Positions 62,987 to 64,000 of a DNA stretch of 64,000 nt are shown piece by piece (position 1 is the first letter of the stretch; each line of letters opens with the position of its first letter). Both the position numbers and the translations under genes were made by a program. The notes beneath the pieces were generated by a model. The model worked only from the letters and a program-made list of their open reading frames with translations. It had not been told where the DNA came from and made no database searches. This DNA is from Halobacillus karajensis (lineage in GTDB: Bacteria > Bacillota > Bacilli > Bacillales > Halobacillaceae): assembly GCF_900108515.1 (NCBI RefSeq), contig NZ_FNWW01000001.1, positions 124,001-188,000 on the forward strand. The letters are read 5' to 3'.

Positions 62987-63820
62987 TTATCCTTTAATTG
63001 CACCTTCTGTCATCCCTTTAACGATCCGTCGTTGGAAGATCGCATACAAGACGATGACTGGAACGATCGCGATGACTAGACTAGCAAACAGCGTCCCCCA
63101 CGCGTTCGTATATTGTGTTTCATTGCTAATATAGTCAATCGCCAGTGCCAGTGTATAGTTCCCTTCGGTTTGTAAAAAAATCAAGGCCATGAAATATTCA
63201 TTCCAAAACTGAATCATGTTCATGATAGTGACGGTAATAATCCCCGTTGTTGATAGCGGAGTAATGATCTTCCATAAGATGCCGTAGGGTGACATCCCGT
63301 CTATCGCTGCTGCTTCTTCGAGCGATTTTGGAATCGTTGCCATGAAACTCGTTAAAACGAAAATACTGAACGGCAATTGACTCACCGCATAAACAATACT
63401 AAGACCGAAAATGTTATCAAGCAGATTCAACTGCATGAGTAAAAAGAACAACGGAATCCATCCAAGAACCATCGGGATCATCATCGCAGAAATATAAAGG
63501 GTAAACAACAACCGATTCCCGCGAAAACGCATCCGCTCTAATGCATAAGAAGTTGGAATCGCCATAGCAAGCGTTAAAGTCGCCCCAAGTCCTGTGACAA
63601 TAAAGCTGTTGAAAACGCTTGAATCAATATTGTAATTGCTCCACGCATTCACAAAATTACTGAAACTGAATGAGTCCGGCAGCCCCCAAGGATTTGCATA
63701 GATTTCCGCATTTGATTTAAAAGCTCCAAGAATCATCCAAAAAATCGGATATAAGACGGCTAAAGACCAGATGATTAATGGAATACGTACAATCGTCCGT
63801 GAAAAAAATTTTTTATTCAC
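62987..63820 (-). CDS. Sugar ABC transporter permease, MalG/UgpE type
   Basis: A 277-residue permease with six TM helices and the EAA loop SLEEAAAIDGMSPYGILWKIITPLSTTG (about 168-196). GTG start at 63820 after AGGAGGGAAACGA. It lies 18 bases behind the other permease and 13 bases before the RpiR gene. The sugar is unknown; amino sugars are likely from the regulator type. Confidence 0.92.
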   Translation of the reverse strand: MNKKFFSRTIVRIPLIIWSLAVLYPIFWMILGAFKSNAEIYANPWGLPDSFSFSNFVNAWSNYNIDSSVFNSFIVTGLGATLTLAMAIPTSYALERMRFRGNRLLFTLYISAMMIPMVLGWIPLFFLLMQLNLLDNIFGLSIVYAVSQLPFSIFVLTSFMATIPKSLEEAAAIDGMSPYGILWKIITPLSTTGIITVTIMNMIQFWNEYFMALIFLQTEGNYTLALAIDYISNETQYTNAWGTLFASLVIAIVPVIVLYAIFQRRIVKGMTEGAIKG

Positions 63821-63838
63821 TCGTTTCCCTCCTGTCTG

Positions 63839-64000
63839 TTAATACTCCACTTTCTCTCTTCTCATGAGGAATTGCATGATCAATACGGTAATCAAGGACA
63901 GAATTAGAATCATCACGCCAATCGTCGCTCCATAACCAAAGTTGTATTTGACGAAAGCCTGCTCATACAAATAGGACCCCATTACATGAGTCGAATTGTT
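63839..64000 (-). CDS. Sugar ABC transporter permease, MalF/UgpA type, C-terminal end (cut by window edge)
   Basis: The last 53 codons are visible: STHVMGSYLYEQAFVKYNFG and a final TM helix GATIGVMILILSLITVLIMQ, ending MRREKVEY and stop. The 'Y-E-x-A-F-x-x-x-x-x-G-Y-G-A' pattern is the usual end of MalF-type permeases, the partner of the next gene. Confidence 0.85.
   Translation of the reverse strand, partial: NNSTHVMGSYLYEQAFVKYNFGYGATIGVMILILSLITVLIMQFLMRREKVEY

Overview
The window looks like chromosome from a low-to-medium GC, moderately halophilic member of the Bacillaceae, close to Halobacillus or a relative. The basis is gene order (the secA - hpf - flagellar - comF - deg - tagO neighbourhood known from Bacillus subtilis), AGGAGG-type ribosome binding sites, sigma-A, sigma-B and sigma-D type promoters, acidic secreted proteins, and a Bacillus megaterium-type gas vesicle cluster. 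No rRNA, tRNA, CRISPR array, insertion sequence or prophage was seen.

Region 1 (1-17.2 kb, minus strand): secA (5' part only), a 60-residue Cys protein, hpf with a sigma-B type promoter, then the late flagellar block. In transcription order this is degS-degU, degV, comFA-comFC, yvyF, flgM-flgN-flgK-flgL, a YviE-like gene, fliW-csrA, hag, fliD-fliS-fliT and an unknown gene. The hag leader carries a sigma-D promoter and a textbook CsrA hairpin, so the FliW/CsrA/flagellin homeostasis circuit can be read directly. Compared with B. subtilis, flaG (yvyC) and comFB are absent from their usual places.

Region 2 (17.3-29 kb): a YigZ/IMPACT protein, tagO (wall teichoic acid/undecaprenyl-linked glycan initiation), an APC amino acid permease, a large secreted multidomain nuclease, an LCP (LytR-CpsA-Psr) ligase, small conserved proteins, a YdcF-type membrane protein and a SEC-C protein.

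Region 3 (29-43 kb): a MacB/FtsX-type ABC pair bracketed by two near-perfect palindromes of one repeat family; a maltodextrin locus (LacI regulator, MalEFG-type importer, divergent neopullulanase-type GH13 enzyme, MATE exporter) with CcpA/LacI operators; an ArsA/Get3-like ATPase with a small partner ending in Cys-Cys; and CstA with a cre site.

Region 4 (43.4-50.7 kb, minus strand): an acyltransferase-3 membrane protein and a compact gas vesicle operon in the order gvpQ-B-R-N-F-G-L-S-K-J-T-U, with only one GvpA/B shell gene.

Region 5 (51-64 kb): a secreted subtilase; a CaCA-family cation exchanger preceded by a yybP-ykoY (Mn2+) riboswitch that overlaps a terminator; a Bacillaceae-type interspersed repeat; a polar amino acid ABC importer; a YkoG-YkoH two-component system with two PepSY proteins; and the end of a sugar-acid/amino sugar type locus (FAD-linked oxidase GlcD, RpiR regulator, sugar ABC permeases) that runs off the right edge.
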